Shown here: one piece after another, positions 1 to 9,291 of the stretch
Position numbering within the stretch: position 1 is the first letter of the stretch
Layout of the letters: each line of letters begins with the position of its first letter
Origin: Marinobacter sp. S6332
Lineage (GTDB): Bacteria > Pseudomonadota > Gammaproteobacteria > Pseudomonadales > Oleiphilaceae
Reading direction: 5' to 3'
NCBI RefSeq assembly: GCF_023016045.1
Contig: NZ_JALKAP010000015.1
Span: forward strand, 21,483-85,482
Length of the DNA: 64,000 bases
The notes under the pieces: model-generated
Database searches by the model: none
What the model was told of the DNA's origin: nothing
What the model saw: only the letters and a program-made list of their open reading frames with translations
Translations under genes and position numbers: made by a program

Positions 1-270
1 GCGGCTTTCTCAGTATTATTCACTCTCGTGACACGGCTGGACATTGCTCGCAATGCACCGGTAATGAACGTCGAGCCCGTGGCTGGGCTGATATTTGGGT
101 GGCTGATTCTTGATCAGGTTTTAGGTGGGATTCAAGTTGTTGGCAGCTTTATTGTGGTTAGCGGAATCGTTATGCTCGCCTATACCAAAATACCTGACAG
201 GCAGTTGTCACGGCCTCTTCGTGAATCTAAAACCGTCAAGTGTAGAGAAACCTGCATGGCAGACTCCTAG
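1..270 (+). CDS. EamA/DMT-family transporter, C-terminal fragment (cut by window start)
   Basis: The reading frame is open from the first base and encodes the last 89 residues of a membrane protein. Two hydrophobic helices are visible, separated by a short polar turn, and the stretch from the NVEPVAG motif to the final helix is typical of the last repeat of EamA (drug/metabolite transporter) permeases. A hydrophilic tail of about 30 residues with several Arg and Cys follows. The true start lies upstream of the window; the GTG at 28 is internal. The substrate cannot be told. About 120 bases separate it from the next gene. Confidence 0.75.
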   Translation, partial: AAFSVLFTLVTRLDIARNAPVMNVEPVAGLIFGWLILDQVLGGIQVVGSFIVVSGIVMLAYTKIPDRQLSRPLRESKTVKCRETCMADS

Positions 271-387
271 GTTTGAGGCCAATATTCACAGCCACTGAAG
301 TACTGTTATATAGAGTACCGTCACTTTTAGCGTATTTTCATAAGTGCATTCGTGGATTAGAGAATGCGCAATTAAGGCTCATAGCGA

Positions 388-1089
388 ATGAGAGTTAAAA
401 CTGAAAAGCATTCTTTATCATCGGTTGTGTATGAGAAGATTTTGTCTTCCATTATCGATGGTGAATATCCGGTTAATCAGAAGTTACCGACAGAAGCCGA
501 CTTGTGTGAAGCCTATAACGTTTCTCGCCCCATACTGAGGGAGGCGCTCGCACGCTTGCGTGAGGATAATCTGGTTATATCTCGTCGCGGGTCGGGCAGC
601 TTTGTAATTAATCGCCCTGATAGTGCAGTGTTAGAGTTTGCCCGCATCGCCAGCATTGCAGATATACAGCGGTGTTTTGAATTTCGCACCAACGTAGAGT
701 CCAGTGCGGCATCGCTGGCTGCAATTAGAAGAACGGATGAGCAACTGAAACGCATATGGGAAAAGTACGAAGCGATCAACCAGGCAAATAGCAAGCATGA
801 TCTGGCAACGAACGAAGACTTCGAACTTCATCTGGCGATTACTGAGGCATCGAGCAATCACTATTACGCTACTGTTCTCAAGTCCCTCCACGAAAGCATC
901 AAGGAAGGCATGAATATTACGCGTGGCCTGTCGTTGCTTGCGCCAGAGAAGCGTTTGAGAATAGTTCAGGACGAGCATCTGGCTATAGTAAATGCCATCG
1001 CAGAAAAGGATGAACATAAGGCAGGGGAGAGCATGCGCCAACACTTGGAGAATGCTCGCCGGAGAATGTTTGAAGGAGTTACAGAGTAA
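388..1089 (+). CDS. GntR/FadR-family transcriptional regulator
   Basis: This 233-residue protein has the FadR-subfamily architecture. An N-terminal winged helix (about 10-75) contains the GntR signature KLPTEADLCEAYNVSR followed by REAL. An all-helical FCD ligand domain (about 85-225) follows, in which Asp/His residues in the FELHLAITEASSNH and DEHLAIVNAI segments match the usual metal-binding positions. Such proteins usually repress a neighbouring catabolic gene until a carboxylate ligand binds. It sits 64 bases upstream of the amidohydrolase gene in the same direction, so that gene is its likely target (inference). Confidence 0.9.
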   Translation: MRVKTEKHSLSSVVYEKILSSIIDGEYPVNQKLPTEADLCEAYNVSRPILREALARLREDNLVISRRGSGSFVINRPDSAVLEFARIASIADIQRCFEFRTNVESSAASLAAIRRTDEQLKRIWEKYEAINQANSKHDLATNEDFELHLAITEASSNHYYATVLKSLHESIKEGMNITRGLSLLAPEKRLRIVQDEHLAIVNAIAEKDEHKAGESMRQHLENARRRMFEGVTE

Positions 1090-1153
1090 TAATCCCAGTT
1101 ATCCTGATATGATCGAATACCTACAATAACAAGATCGAAAAAGAGAAAACGAG

Positions 1154-2896
1154 ATGACCACTCCGTACGACTTCATCATAGAAGGCGGCCGTTACTTCGA
1201 CGGCACTGGCGCACCATCATCTATTCGTAATCTCGCGGTCAAAGACGGTCGCATTGCGAAAGTTACTGCAGATCCTATTCCTCATGATCAGGCCAACCGT
1301 GTAATCGACGCCGCTGGTAAATGGGTCACGCCGGGATTTCTGGATACTCATACCCATTACGATGCCGAGTTATTGGTGAGCCCGAGCCTTTCTGAATCGG
1401 TTCGTCATGGTGTGACTACTGTATTGGTGGGTAGTTGCTCTTTAAGCATGATCTGCAGTGATTATGAGGATGCATCAGACATTTTTACCCGCGTTGAAAC
1501 CGTGCCGAGAGAGCGGGTACTGCCGATTCTGAAGGGACACAAAACCTGGTCGACTCCAAAACAGTGGGTCGAGCACATCAAAAAGGTGCCCCTTGGACCT
1601 AATGTTGTCAGTTTTCTAGGCCACAGCGACATGCGGGTTGGGGTGATGGGATTAAGCCGAGCCACAGATTTGTCCATCCAGCCCACCGAAGAAGAATTGC
1701 AGACCATGGAGGGTTTGCTGAAAGAGGCGCTTGATGAAGGCTTCCTCGGCCTGTCGACCATGTGCCTGAAGTGGGACAAGGTGGATGGTGATCGCGAATG
1801 GTCCAAGAGCTTGCCGAGCACTTACGCCAAGTGGGGTGAGATCGCGCGATTGAATAAGCTTGTGCGCCAGTATGGCCGGGTGCATCAAGGTGCGCCGAAT
1901 GCCGCTACGCCTTTGCAGATTCTTCAGTATGTTCGCGAGTGCGTTGGGCTATTGCGGCGACCCTTGAAAACGACTTTGATTAGCCAGATGGACTTAAAGG
2001 GCAGCGCCGCGTTAACAACCCTTACCAAGCTAACCTCTTTGTTTACCAATGCCTTGCGGGGAGACTTCCGATGGCAGGTTCTGCCTACACCTTTTACTGT
2101 ATACGCAGACGGTATTGATGTTGTGTTCTTTGAGGAATTTGGGGCAGGTGAAATGGCTCTGGATTTGAAAGATGCAGTTGAACGAAACGATCTCCTGCAA
2201 AGTGAGGAATACCGCCGTAATTTCCGCAAATTCTACGGTGAAAAACTGAGCCCTCGGGTTTGGCAGCGGGATTTTGGTGACGCCATGATCATCGACTGTC
2301 CCGATGAATCACTAATCGGTAAAAACTTTGAGGAGGTCGCGAAGGCGCGCGGTATCCATGTGGTGGATTTGTTTCTCGATCTGGTAGTGCAGTTCGGCAA
2401 AAAAATACGTTGGTACACCACGGTTGGAAACCACCGTAAGCAGGTTCTGAAACGACTAGTAAAAGACCCAACCACACTCATTACTTTCAGCGATGCCGGT
2501 GCTCACATCCGCAATATGGCTTTCTACAACTTGCCGCTACGTATGTTGAAGTTGGTTCAGGAATCCATCGACGAGGGCGATGCGGTGATGACTATGGAAC
2601 AGGCAGTTCATCGTTTGACCGGTGACCAGGCCGATTGGTTTGGTATCGAAGCGGGCAAAATTCGGGAGGGCGATCGCGCCGATATTGTGGTGCTCGATCC
2701 ATCAGGCTTTAACCAGAACCTTGAAGAGGTTTCTTGGGGAGAAATGGAAAACTTTGATCTGCAAAGACTTGTTAACCGGAATCCGGGTATCGTGAAAACT
2801 GTAATGGTCAATGGAAAGCTGGCGGTAGATGAGGAAGAGTTTTTGCCGGAGTTTGGACGCGAGATGGGCTACGGTTCGTTTATTCCCGCACGTTAA
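1154..2896 (+). CDS. Amidohydrolase family 3 protein, N-acyl-D-amino-acid deacylase type
   Basis: This 580-residue metal-dependent hydrolase has the amidohydrolase fold. An N-terminal beta domain leads into the metal motif THTHYD (H66, H68). GHSDMRVGVMG and HQGAP segments follow in the barrel, and SDAGAH (D447) carries the likely catalytic aspartate. The C-terminal IREGDRADIVVLDP segment is the usual small beta domain. The family hydrolyses N-acyl-D-amino acids and related amides or cyclic imides in the cytoplasm. The protein is longer than classical D-aminoacylases (about 480-500), so the substrate may differ. Its stop overlaps the convergent araC-type gene by three bases. The GntR gene upstream is the likely regulator. 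Confidence 0.82.
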   Translation: MTTPYDFIIEGGRYFDGTGAPSSIRNLAVKDGRIAKVTADPIPHDQANRVIDAAGKWVTPGFLDTHTHYDAELLVSPSLSESVRHGVTTVLVGSCSLSMICSDYEDASDIFTRVETVPRERVLPILKGHKTWSTPKQWVEHIKKVPLGPNVVSFLGHSDMRVGVMGLSRATDLSIQPTEEELQTMEGLLKEALDEGFLGLSTMCLKWDKVDGDREWSKSLPSTYAKWGEIARLNKLVRQYGRVHQGAPNAATPLQILQYVRECVGLLRRPLKTTLISQMDLKGSAALTTLTKLTSLFTNALRGDFRWQVLPTPFTVYADGIDVVFFEEFGAGEMALDLKDAVERNDLLQSEEYRRNFRKFYGEKLSPRVWQRDFGDAMIIDCPDESLIGKNFEEVAKARGIHVVDLFLDLVVQFGKKIRWYTTVGNHRKQVLKRLVKDPTTLITFSDAGAHIRNMAFYNLPLRMLKLVQESIDEGDAVMTMEQAVHRLTGDQADWFGIEAGKIREGDRADIVVLDPSGFNQNLEEVSWGEMENFDLQRLVNRNPGIVKTVMVNGKLAVDEEEFLPEFGREMGYGSFIPAR

Positions 2897-3906
2897 AGGC
2901 GTGGCTCTGTTCGAGTTTGTTTGCGCCAGACCCGAGGCGAGCATCCTTTCCATGTTTTGAAGGCCCTGCTAAAAGGTGCTAGGTCGGCGTAGCCTAAATT
3001 CAGAGCCAGCTGGGCCAAATCCATATCGGTGTTTTTCAAATACTGACAGGCGAGACGTTGGCGGTTTATTCGCAAGCGCTCACCAAAGCTGGTGTTCTCG
3101 GATTTTAGGCGGTTTTGCAAGCTCCGCGGATGGCTGCCTAACACCCTAGCGACGGTATCCAGATTGCATTCGCCAGTAGGCAGTAGAGCTGTGATGCTTC
3201 GGTCTACTCGGGATCGCAGGCTAGGCACCTTGATCTGTGTTTGGTTCCTCTGCCATTGCTGGCTGATGCGCTGGCGCACATCGTTTGTTGCCAGAACGGG
3301 TAAGTTCAGGAGTGAAGTAGGGTACTGCACTCGGTTCTCTAACCCGCCAAATTGCAGGTTTGGGCCTAGGAAAGCCCGATACGCCTCGAAGTTTCCGTTG
3401 TCGGCTAGGGCCAGTTCCACCTCTTCGGGCTGCGGTGCCCCCGCGTTCAGCTGCTTTGTGCCGCTTACAAGTAGCGCCAAGCTCAGAGCGATCAGTTGCC
3501 GGCAGTCCGTGCGGGCTTCGAACGCGAACGCCATCCGCATCTCCATCGCAGACCCATTAACATCCACATCAATCTGGACGCCATGGGCATGGAAGGCCAA
3601 GTTGCGCAACAAAATACGGACGGCATCTGCAATCGTAGATTGCATACACATCAAAGACCCCAGGGCACCCACCGCTTCCAATCCCTGTCGATACCCCAAC
3701 CGGGCGCCAAATTCCGGTGCACCACAGCGCTCCGCAGCCAAAGCTAGCAATTCCGCGAGACTTGTGTAAGGAATATACAGGTCGGTATCTTTCAAGAGGG
3801 CGGGGCTAAGGCCGACCTCGCGCATTAACCGGTAAGGATGCTCGCCGTAGCCACGTACCATTTCGGGAAAGCCCACTAACGCCCCACTGCGTGCAAAATA
3901 TTGCAT
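2893..3906 (-). CDS. AraC-family transcriptional regulator (OruR/ArgR-like)
   Basis: The protein has an N-terminal arabinose-binding-like domain of the PF12625 type (about residues 10-190) and a C-terminal double helix-turn-helix of the AraC class ending in NLGYADLAPFSRAFKTWKG. I chose the ATG giving MQYFARSGALVGF, which has an AGGAC element upstream and matches the usual family start at 337 residues. The frame stays open 45 codons further, to 4041, but that would consume most of the promoter region shared with the divergent flavoprotein gene. It most likely activates the divergent catabolic genes in response to a hydrophobic substrate (inference from arrangement). Confidence 0.88.
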   Translation of the reverse strand: MQYFARSGALVGFPEMVRGYGEHPYRLMREVGLSPALLKDTDLYIPYTSLAELLALAAERCGAPEFGARLGYRQGLEAVGALGSLMCMQSTIADAVRILLRNLAFHAHGVQIDVDVNGSAMEMRMAFAFEARTDCRQLIALSLALLVSGTKQLNAGAPQPEEVELALADNGNFEAYRAFLGPNLQFGGLENRVQYPTSLLNLPVLATNDVRQRISQQWQRNQTQIKVPSLRSRVDRSITALLPTGECNLDTVARVLGSHPRSLQNRLKSENTSFGERLRINRQRLACQYLKNTDMDLAQLALNLGYADLAPFSRAFKTWKGCSPRVWRKQTRTEPRL

Positions 3907-4052
3907 GACGCCTGTCCTGAAAATGACTTCGGTTCGTGTATTATCAAATTCTGGTTCGTGTTTGGTCAAGTAATTAAAGTTGATCTGCATTATTCTGGTT
4001 ATCCTTACGGCCAACCCAGCTTGATGTCCTACTAGCCCCAAGGAGTTTCTAT
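3907..4052. promoter_or_regulatory. Divergent promoter region between araC-type gene and flavoprotein gene
   Basis: This 146-base non-coding stretch separates the preferred araC-type start from the flavoprotein start. An AAGGAG Shine-Dalgarno lies seven bases before the flavoprotein ATG. The stretch is more AT-rich than its neighbours and should hold both promoters and the AraC-type operators. I could not identify direct repeats with confidence. Confidence 0.5.
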
Positions 4053-5666
4053 ATGGCCAATCAGATTACCTCAGACACACTGGTTATTGGCGGCGGTATC
4101 GCTGGCATAGTTACGACGCTGGAACTTCTTCGGGCGGGCAAAACCGTTACGTTGGTAGACCGGGATACACCTGAGCGTCTGGGAGGGCTAGCATTGTGGG
4201 CGTTTGGCGGTATGGCTTTGGTTGATACTCCGCTGCAACGCAAAATGGGTATTCCGGATAACCCCGAGCGCGCCTTGAAAGACTGGGTCAGCTTCGGTGA
4301 GCTAGATACTGAAGACGAGCACTCCCTCGCTTGGGCCCGTTACTATGTGCAGAATTCTTGCAGTGAGGTGTATGACTGGCTGAAAGCCGAAGGTATAAAG
4401 TTTTTGCCTGCGGTGAACTGGGTTGAGCGGGGGCGGTTAGGTGAAGGGAACAGTGTGCCGCGCTATCACATAGTGTTTGGAACCTCCCGGGAGCTTACCC
4501 GCACTCTGATTGCGGCCATGCGGGATGCCGGAATAGGCAATCGCCTCACAGTATTGCATCAGCACAGCATTAGTTCATTGGAGAGCCGTGATGGTCGCGT
4601 TACCGGTGCCATTGGCACCAATGATAGAACGGGTGAACCGATCCACTTAACGGCCCAGACGGTGGTGGTAGCGACTGGTGGAATCAACGGGAACCATCAA
4701 CAAACCCGTGCCAACTGGCCAAAAGATCGACCCATGCCAAAAGCCATGTTGAATGGTGCCCATCCTTACGCCGATGGGAAACTCCATCACGAAGTGGTCG
4801 ACAAATTCGGTGGCAATATCGTTAACGCTGGGGAAATGTGGAACTACGCCGCTGGCTTCCCCCATCCTTATCCGCACTTTAAAGGCCACGGCCTATCAAC
4901 CATCCCTTGCAAATCTGCCCTGTGGCTCGACCATAAAGGCAGGCGGATTGGCCCGGAGCCACTGGTAACCGGCTTTGATACCCACTGGCTATGCCAGCGT
5001 GTTGCCGAGCAGGAGCAGCCATGGACCTGGCACCTGCTGAACTGGCGCATTGCAGCCAAAGAATTTGCCATCTCCGGCGCGGAGCACAACCAGCGTATAC
5101 GCGACAAACAGTTGGTTCGTTTTGTGTTCGAAACCTTGACCGGCAACCACAATCTGGTCAAACAGATGGCTCGTGAAAGCGATGATTTCCTCGTTGCAGA
5201 CACGCTCGTTGAGTTAGCAGAGAAAATGAATGCGCTGACCCGCTCCCACGATGTTGACCCAGCCACGTTGCAGGCTACGGCTGATGCGTTCGATGCAAAC
5301 TTTTCGGCTGGCAGCAAGCTGGAAAACGATGATCAAATCCGCCGCATAATGCATGCCCGCCAATGGGGGCCGGATAAGCTGCGCACCAGCAAGCCTGCGC
5401 CGCTGCAAAAGAAAGGCACCGGGCCATTTATCGCTGTGCGCATGCAACTGATTACACGCAAAAGCCTCGGAGGCTTGCGTACCGATCTTATGTCCCGTGC
5501 GCTTGGAGCCGACAATAAGCCCATACCCGGGCTTTACTGTGTGGGTGAAGCTGCTGGTTTTGGTGGGGGCGGCTGTAATGGCAAACGATCTCTCGAAGGC
5601 ACGTTTTTACCGGGTTGCATTATGACCGCCCGGGCAGCAGCAAGGTCCATTTTAGCCAGAGCCTAG
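4053..5666 (+). CDS. FAD-binding dehydrogenase (fumarate reductase/3-ketosteroid dehydrogenase superfamily)
   Basis: This 537-residue flavoprotein begins with the dinucleotide-binding motif VIGGGIAGIVTTLELL and an acidic residue at the end of strand two (VDRD). It ends with GLYCVGEAAGFGGGGCNGKRSLEG, the second FAD contact of the succinate dehydrogenase/fumarate reductase/KstD superfamily. No signal peptide is visible, so it is cytoplasmic. It resembles the putative FAD-binding dehydrogenases of about 550 residues found in many proteobacteria, whose substrates are mostly unassigned. It starts a run of four redox genes transcribed away from the araC-type regulator, suggesting a dehydrogenation step in catabolism of a cyclic or terpenoid-like compound (inference). 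Confidence 0.85.
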   Translation: MANQITSDTLVIGGGIAGIVTTLELLRAGKTVTLVDRDTPERLGGLALWAFGGMALVDTPLQRKMGIPDNPERALKDWVSFGELDTEDEHSLAWARYYVQNSCSEVYDWLKAEGIKFLPAVNWVERGRLGEGNSVPRYHIVFGTSRELTRTLIAAMRDAGIGNRLTVLHQHSISSLESRDGRVTGAIGTNDRTGEPIHLTAQTVVVATGGINGNHQQTRANWPKDRPMPKAMLNGAHPYADGKLHHEVVDKFGGNIVNAGEMWNYAAGFPHPYPHFKGHGLSTIPCKSALWLDHKGRRIGPEPLVTGFDTHWLCQRVAEQEQPWTWHLLNWRIAAKEFAISGAEHNQRIRDKQLVRFVFETLTGNHNLVKQMARESDDFLVADTLVELAEKMNALTRSHDVDPATLQATADAFDANFSAGSKLENDDQIRRIMHARQWGPDKLRTSKPAPLQKKGTGPFIAVRMQLITRKSLGGLRTDLMSRALGADNKPIPGLYCVGEAAGFGGGGCNGKRSLEGTFLPGCIMTARAAARSILARA

Positions 5667-5742
5667 TTGAGAGCAGTACAACAATGATCAAGCTTGCATA
5701 CGCGGTACTAACCGTGACAAGACAAAAATAAGGAGATTTCCC

Positions 5743-7398
5743 ATGAACGGCGCACAAGCCTTGATGAAAACCCTGGTGGATGCTGGTATCGAAGTTTGTT
5801 TCAGCAATCCCGGAACCAGCGAAATGCACTTTGTAGCGGCGCTTGATGATGAACCGAAAATGCGCGCCGTGCTGGCGTTGTTTGAAGGGGTGGCAACCGG
5901 TGCGGCAGATGGTTACGCCAGAATGGCCGACAAACCTGCCGCCACTCTGCTGCACCTAGGTTGCGGGCTCGGTAATGGTTTGGCAAACCTGCACAATGCT
6001 CGCAAAGGCAAGGTGCCGGTGGTAAACATTGTAGGGGACCACGCTGTTGCCCACGTGAAATACGATGCGCAGTTGCAGTCTGATATTGAAACTGTAGCTC
6101 GCAATGTGTCACCGGGTTTTGTCCGTACGTCACAAACTACCGCTGAATTGTGTAAAGACGCGGTAGAAGCCATCACAACCGCCCGCGGCCTGCCCGGCCA
6201 AGTGGCCACGTTGATCCTGCCCGCCGATGTCTCTTGGGGAGAGGGGGGTAGCCCATGCGCGCTTCCGGCGCAGGTAGCGCCCCCGGCTGCCGATGATGGT
6301 GCCGTTCGCGCTGTGGTGGACGCCATTCGCTCCGGCAAAAAGACAGCACTGCTACTTGGGGGCCGGGCTTTGCGAGAGCGGGCATTGATGGCGGCCGCTA
6401 AGGTTGCCGCTGCAAACGGTGTGACGCTGCTTGCAGAAACCTTTCCGACTCGTATGGAACGTGGTGAAGGCCTGCCGCCGGTTGAGCGTGTAGCCTATTT
6501 GGCGGAACTGGCAGGCGTTCAACTGGCCGACATTGATCACCTTATTTTGGTAGACAGCAAGGCGCCCGTTTCCTTCTTTGCCTACCCTGGCAAAAAGAGC
6601 TATCTGGTGCCGGATACTTGCACGGTTCACACCTTGTCCCGTCCAGAACAGGACGCTCTGGCCAGCCTTGAAAAACTGGTCGCGGCATTGGGAGCCGACA
6701 AAGCTCAGCCCAAGACTCAAAAACTGCAGCGCCCATCGGCACCTCGTGGTCGCCTCTCAGCACCCAAAGTCTGCAAGGCCGTAGGCCACTACCTGCCAGA
6801 GAATGCCATTATTATCGACGAGGCCATTACTTCAGGGCTGATGCTGAATGCCATGACCGCAGGCTCGCCCCGTCATGACATGATTGCCTTGACCGGAGGT
6901 GCCATTGGCCAGGGCCTGCCCAACGCAGTCGGCGCGGCTATTGCTTGCCCGGAACGGCCAGTGATTGCACTGATCGGCGATGGCACCGCCATGTACACCA
7001 TTCAAGCCCTTTGGACCATGGCCCGTGAGCAGTTGAATGTCACCACCATTATATTCAACAACGCTTCTTACTCGGTGCTGAACATAGAGCTGGAGCGAGT
7101 GGGTGCAGAAGATGTCGGAGACAAGGCCAAATCTCAGTTGGACCTGAACGGGCCGGTGCTGAACTTTGCCCAGTTGGCGCAGGGCATGGGGGTTCATGGC
7201 GTTCGGGTAGACACCGCTGAAGCCTTCAATCACGCACTTGAATATGCGTTGTCACAGCCGGGCCCACACTTGATCGAAGCCATGGTGCCGGAATCCCTCA
7301 ACGGATTGAAACGCAAAATCCTGCCTTGGGTGCTGCGTTCGTTACCGAGCTTGCCTTTGTCGGTCACCCGTACCCTGAAAAACAAGATCGCGCCCTGA
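5743..7398 (+). CDS. Thiamine-diphosphate-dependent enzyme, acetolactate synthase/benzoylformate decarboxylase-like
   Basis: The 551-residue protein has the three-domain ThDP-enzyme layout. The N-terminal PYR domain carries the catalytic glutamate in ALFEGVATGAADGYAR (E48). A central Rossmann-like domain contains LLLGGRAL. The C-terminal PP domain has the ThDP/Mg motif GDGTAMYTI (from residue 412), ending with FNN. Homologues are often labelled acetolactate synthase large subunit. Here there is no regulatory ilvH partner and the neighbours are catabolic, so a decarboxylase or carboligase acting on a 2-oxo acid is at least as likely. A strong AAGGAG site precedes the start. Confidence 0.82.
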   Translation: MNGAQALMKTLVDAGIEVCFSNPGTSEMHFVAALDDEPKMRAVLALFEGVATGAADGYARMADKPAATLLHLGCGLGNGLANLHNARKGKVPVVNIVGDHAVAHVKYDAQLQSDIETVARNVSPGFVRTSQTTAELCKDAVEAITTARGLPGQVATLILPADVSWGEGGSPCALPAQVAPPAADDGAVRAVVDAIRSGKKTALLLGGRALRERALMAAAKVAAANGVTLLAETFPTRMERGEGLPPVERVAYLAELAGVQLADIDHLILVDSKAPVSFFAYPGKKSYLVPDTCTVHTLSRPEQDALASLEKLVAALGADKAQPKTQKLQRPSAPRGRLSAPKVCKAVGHYLPENAIIIDEAITSGLMLNAMTAGSPRHDMIALTGGAIGQGLPNAVGAAIACPERPVIALIGDGTAMYTIQALWTMAREQLNVTTIIFNNASYSVLNIELERVGAEDVGDKAKSQLDLNGPVLNFAQLAQGMGVHGVRVDTAEAFNHALEYALSQPGPHLIEAMVPESLNGLKRKILPWVLRSLPSLPLSVTRTLKNKIAP

Positions 7399-7464
7399 CC
7401 GGTCAACGGGCAACCTCTGGCCGGTTGCCCTGATGCCAAAAAGATCAGCAAAACAGGAGCCGCC

Positions 7465-9087
7465 ATGTACGACTACATCATCATCGGGGCTGGATCTGCC
7501 GGCTGTGTGTTGGCCAACCGACTGTCGGAAGATCCGGGTAACCGGGTTTGCCTGCTAGAGGCTGGTCCCAGTGATCGCACACACTGGATACGCAACTGCA
7601 ACCCGTTGAATATGTTGATGTTGATGAACAGCCGTACATACAACTGGCGCTATCATACCGAGCCGGATGAATACACCGGCAATCGCCCGTTTTTCTGGCC
7701 TCGGGGCCGAGCGTTGGGAGGGTCTAGCTCCATCAATGCCATGATTTACACCCGTGGCCACCCGCAGGATTTCGACCACTGGGCCTCACTGGGCAACCCC
7801 GGCTGGGATTACCAGAGTGTGCTGCCCTGGTTCCGTCACTCGGAACGGCAGGAACGCGGTGCTGATGGTTGTCATGGCAATCAAGGCACCATGGATGTTG
7901 TGGATACCAACTACCATTTTCCTGTCAGTGAGGCTTTTGTGGATGCCTGCGGTGAAGCTGGCGAAACCATTAGAAAAGACTTCAATGATGGAGAACAGGA
8001 AGGTTGTGGTTTTTTTCAGGTAACCCAGACACCTTTAGGTCAACGGGCAAACAGCGCTTACTCATTTTTGGACGAAGCCTTGGTTCGGCCCAATCTTACC
8101 GTTCTAACGGGCGTGCATGTCACCCGAATTTGTTTTGATGGTAGGGTTGCCACCGGGGTGGAATTTGCTCGGAACGGGCAGCGGGGTAAGCGTGACATTC
8201 TGGCGGCCACTAGAGAAGTTATCCTCAGTGCCGGTGTTATCAATTCACCGCAACTACTGAAGCTCTCTGGTGTGGGCCCGGCCGCTGAGCTGACGGCCCA
8301 TGGCATTCCATTGGTCCATGATTTGCCGGGCGTTGGTGAAAACTTGCAGGATCATCCCGATGTCATCATTCGCTGCCGGGACAAGACCGGTACCTCGCTG
8401 GCGGTCGCTCCGACCCGTAACAGCATGGCTTTTTGCGTGCGGATGCTGAGGCAGAAAAACTTCGTGTTTACGCCCACGGATTGTGGTGGTTTTGTACGCT
8501 CGCACCCAGATGAGTCTATCCCAGATCTGCAACTGCAGTTTGCCGCCATCCGGATGCAGCCCCATGGCCGTGGCTTGTTCACATCACTGCGAGCGGGATT
8601 CGTGCTTCATATCTGCCATCTCCGCCCAGAGAGTCGCGGCAGTATAAGGCTACGCAGTGCTGATCCGTTTGTGCATCCGGTTATTCATGCCAACTACTTT
8701 GGCCGGAAAAAAGAGCTTGATGCTCTGGTGCGGGGTATTCGTCTGGGCCGTGAGATTCTCGCCCAGCCAGCCATGGAACGCTTCCACGGCGGTGAGGAGA
8801 GCCCGGGGCCAATGGTTCAGAACGATGACCAATTGCGCCAGTGGATACGAAAAAATGTTGAGACGGTCTATCACACGGCCGGCACTTGCGTCATGGGAGT
8901 AGATGCCATGGCTGTGGTGGATGCAGAGTTGCGGGTTCATGGAGTGAAGAGGTTGCGAGTTGTCGATTCGTCTGTGATGCCGACTATTACCGGCAGCAAT
9001 ATTCATGCACCGACTGTGATGATTGCCGAGAAGGGTGCTTACAGTATTTTGAACGCACCGAAACAGGCTCTGAATACCTCTGGGTAA
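7465..9087 (+). CDS. GMC-family FAD-dependent alcohol/choline dehydrogenase-like oxidoreductase
   Basis: This 540-residue GMC flavoprotein has the N-terminal FAD motif IIGAGSAGCVLANRLSED with the LLEAG strand, the GMC signature around GRALGGSSSINAMIYTRG (about residues 85-105), and a second signature near VILSAGVINSPQLLKLSGVGP. The C-terminal catalytic pair is the His in VYHTAGTCVMG and the His/Asn region in GSNIHAPTVMIAEKGA. Relatives such as AlkJ oxidise medium-chain or terpenoid alcohols and pass electrons to the respiratory chain. An AGGAG site lies before the ATG. It follows the ThDP enzyme by 66 bases and probably shares its transcript. Confidence 0.88.
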   Translation: MYDYIIIGAGSAGCVLANRLSEDPGNRVCLLEAGPSDRTHWIRNCNPLNMLMLMNSRTYNWRYHTEPDEYTGNRPFFWPRGRALGGSSSINAMIYTRGHPQDFDHWASLGNPGWDYQSVLPWFRHSERQERGADGCHGNQGTMDVVDTNYHFPVSEAFVDACGEAGETIRKDFNDGEQEGCGFFQVTQTPLGQRANSAYSFLDEALVRPNLTVLTGVHVTRICFDGRVATGVEFARNGQRGKRDILAATREVILSAGVINSPQLLKLSGVGPAAELTAHGIPLVHDLPGVGENLQDHPDVIIRCRDKTGTSLAVAPTRNSMAFCVRMLRQKNFVFTPTDCGGFVRSHPDESIPDLQLQFAAIRMQPHGRGLFTSLRAGFVLHICHLRPESRGSIRLRSADPFVHPVIHANYFGRKKELDALVRGIRLGREILAQPAMERFHGGEESPGPMVQNDDQLRQWIRKNVETVYHTAGTCVMGVDAMAVVDAELRVHGVKRLRVVDSSVMPTITGSNIHAPTVMIAEKGAYSILNAPKQALNTSG

Positions 9088-9291
9088 ACGAGTAGAGGGT
9101 CATTCTGGCAGGCTGCAGGGGCTATCTCCGAACCCAACTTTCGAGCGATGCTTATCGGTACACTTGTGTGTGCAAGAGGTTGGAATGGCGTGTTATATCA
9201 AAAAAATGTCTTATTCTATCGATATTGTCTCGGCAGCCTTTGCGAAAATCAACGTTAACATTGGTTAGAAAACAACAACAAGGAAACTCAG
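9088..9291. other. Intergenic stretch before the monooxygenase gene
   Basis: This 204-base gap interrupts the otherwise close-packed catabolic genes and is richer in A and T near its end. It probably holds a separate promoter for the monooxygenase. An AAGGAAA element stands just before the GTG start. No convincing terminator or operator was recognised. Confidence 0.4.

Noticed and set aside
3092..3769. A 225-codon open frame antisense to the araC-type gene
   Set aside because: It has no recognisable domain and lies wholly inside a gene with a clear AraC signature on the other strand; the openness follows from that gene's codon bias.
4053..5666. Assigning 3-ketosteroid delta1-dehydrogenase (kstD)
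   Set aside because: The fold family fits, but no other steroid-degradation gene is nearby and related uncharacterised dehydrogenases match as well.
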